From Streptococcaceae bacterium (GTDB lineage Bacteria; Bacillota; Bacilli; Lactobacillales; Streptococcaceae): DNA of 6,256 bases. Where the stretch lies: positions 1-6,256 of the forward strand of contig JAITHN010000037.1 of the NCBI GenBank assembly GCA_031279745.1, written 5' to 3'. The notes under the pieces are model-generated. The model was not told the DNA's origin, made no database searches, and saw nothing but the letters and a program-made list of their open reading frames with translations. Shown piece by piece: positions 5,476-6,256 of the stretch; position 1 is the stretch's first letter, and each line of letters begins with the position of its first letter. Position numbers and translations under genes: made by a program.

Positions 5476-5516
5476 AAACGACCTCACCGTTAGTTGGCGA
5501 GGTCGTTTTGTTTATT
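5476..5516. terminator. Bidirectional intrinsic terminator between galU and pepQ
   Basis: A 10-bp perfect stem (5476-5485 with 5499-5508) with a 13-base loop runs into TTTTGTTTATT on the plus strand. On the minus strand the stem is followed by a T-rich tail (GTTTGTGTTTTA). It starts 6 bases after the galU stop and its plus-strand T-run overlaps the pepQ stop codon, so one hairpin probably serves both convergent genes. Confidence 0.88.
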
Positions 5517-6256
5517 GTAAAATTTGAAGTTCTTTCGTTGTAGAGGTAAATGGTTTACATCCATCTTTCGTGACATGAACACAGTCTTCGATGCGAACCC
5601 CCACTTTTTCAGGAATGTAGATTCCTGGTTCGATAGAAAAACACATTCCCTCCTCGATGATGAGGTCATTTCCTTCTACAATAGAAGGAAATTCATGAAC
5701 CGTTGTTCCGATACCATGACCGAGTCGGTGAGAGAAATATTCTCCATATCCGGAAGATGCAATCACATCTCGTGCCACCTTGTCGATGTCGCTAGCCTTA
5801 ACTCCTGGTTTGACAAATGCATGTGCGGCAAGTTGAGCTTCAAGAACGATGTCATAGATCTTTTTATCAAATTCTTTAGGCTCGTGGAAGGCGATAGTTC
5901 TTGTTGCATCACTATTATACCCTTTCCAGACGACCCCTAAGTCGAAAAGGACGAAGTCGTTTTTTTCAACCTTTGTAAGCCCAGGATTTCCATGAGGACT
6001 AGCGGCATTTTTGCCAGCAAGAACGAGTGTGTCGAAGCTCATCTGCGAAACACCACGTTTTTTCAAGTGATATTCAATTTCGGCGATGATTTCCTGTTCG
6101 GTCGCTCCTTCACGCACAGCTTGGAATCCTGTTGCAAAAGCAACATCTGCCCAATCCCCTGCTTCATAAAGCTTTTTGATTTCGTCTTCCGTCTTGATTA
6201 GCGAGAGGCGCTCGATCACGGAAGTCACGTCAGTTGAGAAGTTGGCGTTAGGGAGA
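5512..6256 (-). CDS. pepQ: Xaa-Pro dipeptidase (M24 family), 5' part cut off by the window edge
   Basis: A metal-dependent prolidase that cleaves dipeptides with C-terminal proline, a late step in peptide use by lactic acid bacteria. About 247 residues are visible, against roughly 360-370 for complete PepQ. The missing part is the N-terminal creatinase-like domain, beyond position 6256. The frame is open to the edge, where it reads LPNANFSTDVTSVIERL, matching the domain junction of PepQ. The GTG at 6228 is therefore an internal valine codon, not a start. The catalytic pita-bread domain is complete. Counting that valine as residue 1, the five metal ligands are D96 (LFDLG), D107 (SDATR), H171 (LGHGIG), E200 (SIEPG) and E214 (RIED), with the conserved TVHE histidine at 178. 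The C terminus (ELQILQ) is normal. It is convergent with galU and shares its terminator. A related M24 aminopeptidase is the only alternative; PepQ fits better. Confidence 0.92.
   Translation of the reverse strand, partial: LPNANFSTDVTSVIERLSLIKTEDEIKKLYEAGDWADVAFATGFQAVREGATEQEIIAEIEYHLKKRGVSQMSFDTLVLAGKNAASPHGNPGLTKVEKNDFVLFDLGVVWKGYNSDATRTIAFHEPKEFDKKIYDIVLEAQLAAHAFVKPGVKASDIDKVARDVIASSGYGEYFSHRLGHGIGTTVHEFPSIVEGNDLIIEEGMCFSIEPGIYIPEKVGVRIEDCVHVTKDGCKPFTSTTKELQILQ

Noticed and set aside
6226..6228. GTG as the start of a short M24 peptidase
   Set aside because: The frame continues to the window edge with sequence that matches the PepQ domain junction, so the gene is cut by the window, not naturally short.

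Overview
The window looks like chromosome of a low-GC Gram-positive bacterium of the order Lactobacillales. The evidence is a mannose-family PTS IID component followed by a ManO (DUF956) gene, a gpsA-galU pair, a PepQ-type prolidase, strong AGGAGG-like ribosome binding sites and TATAAT promoters with TGn extensions. A Carnobacteriaceae-type genus such as Granulicatella is possible, but that is a guess from gene content and protein style, not from a marker gene.

Layout. Positions 1-1404 (+) are the 3' end of a mannose/glucose PTS operon: manN (IID), a hairpin with a T-run, then manO. Positions 1405-1618 are non-coding. They hold an unusually long 77-nt RNA-type hairpin, smaller possible stems and a good promoter that serves an 87-residue protein of unknown function (1619-1882, +). 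A second hairpin (1904-1947) shares its core sequence with the first. On the minus strand, a GtrA-like membrane protein (2881-3390) and a polyisoprenyl-phosphate glycosyltransferase (1962-2888) form a two-gene operon with an 8-nt overlap. Divergent from it, gpsA (3511-4527) and galU (4553-5470) form a second operon. A compact terminator separates galU from a convergent pepQ, which runs off the right edge (5512-6256, minus).

How the genes fit together. GpsA makes sn-glycerol-3-phosphate and GalU makes UDP-glucose; both feed glycolipid, teichoic acid and capsule synthesis. The adjacent GT2/GtrA pair is the kind that loads a sugar on undecaprenyl phosphate and carries it across the membrane for surface-polymer decoration. 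The centre of the window is therefore plausibly a cell-envelope precursor and glycosylation block, flanked by sugar uptake (PTS) and peptide turnover (PepQ). No third-component (GT-C) transferase is visible.

Most of the window is ordinary housekeeping sequence. The parts worth a second look are the two related hairpins around the small orphan gene, in which nearly all imperfect pairs are G·U on the plus strand, and the manN start, where an AGG sits exactly where an ATG would be expected. I see no tRNA, rRNA, CRISPR array or intact insertion sequence.
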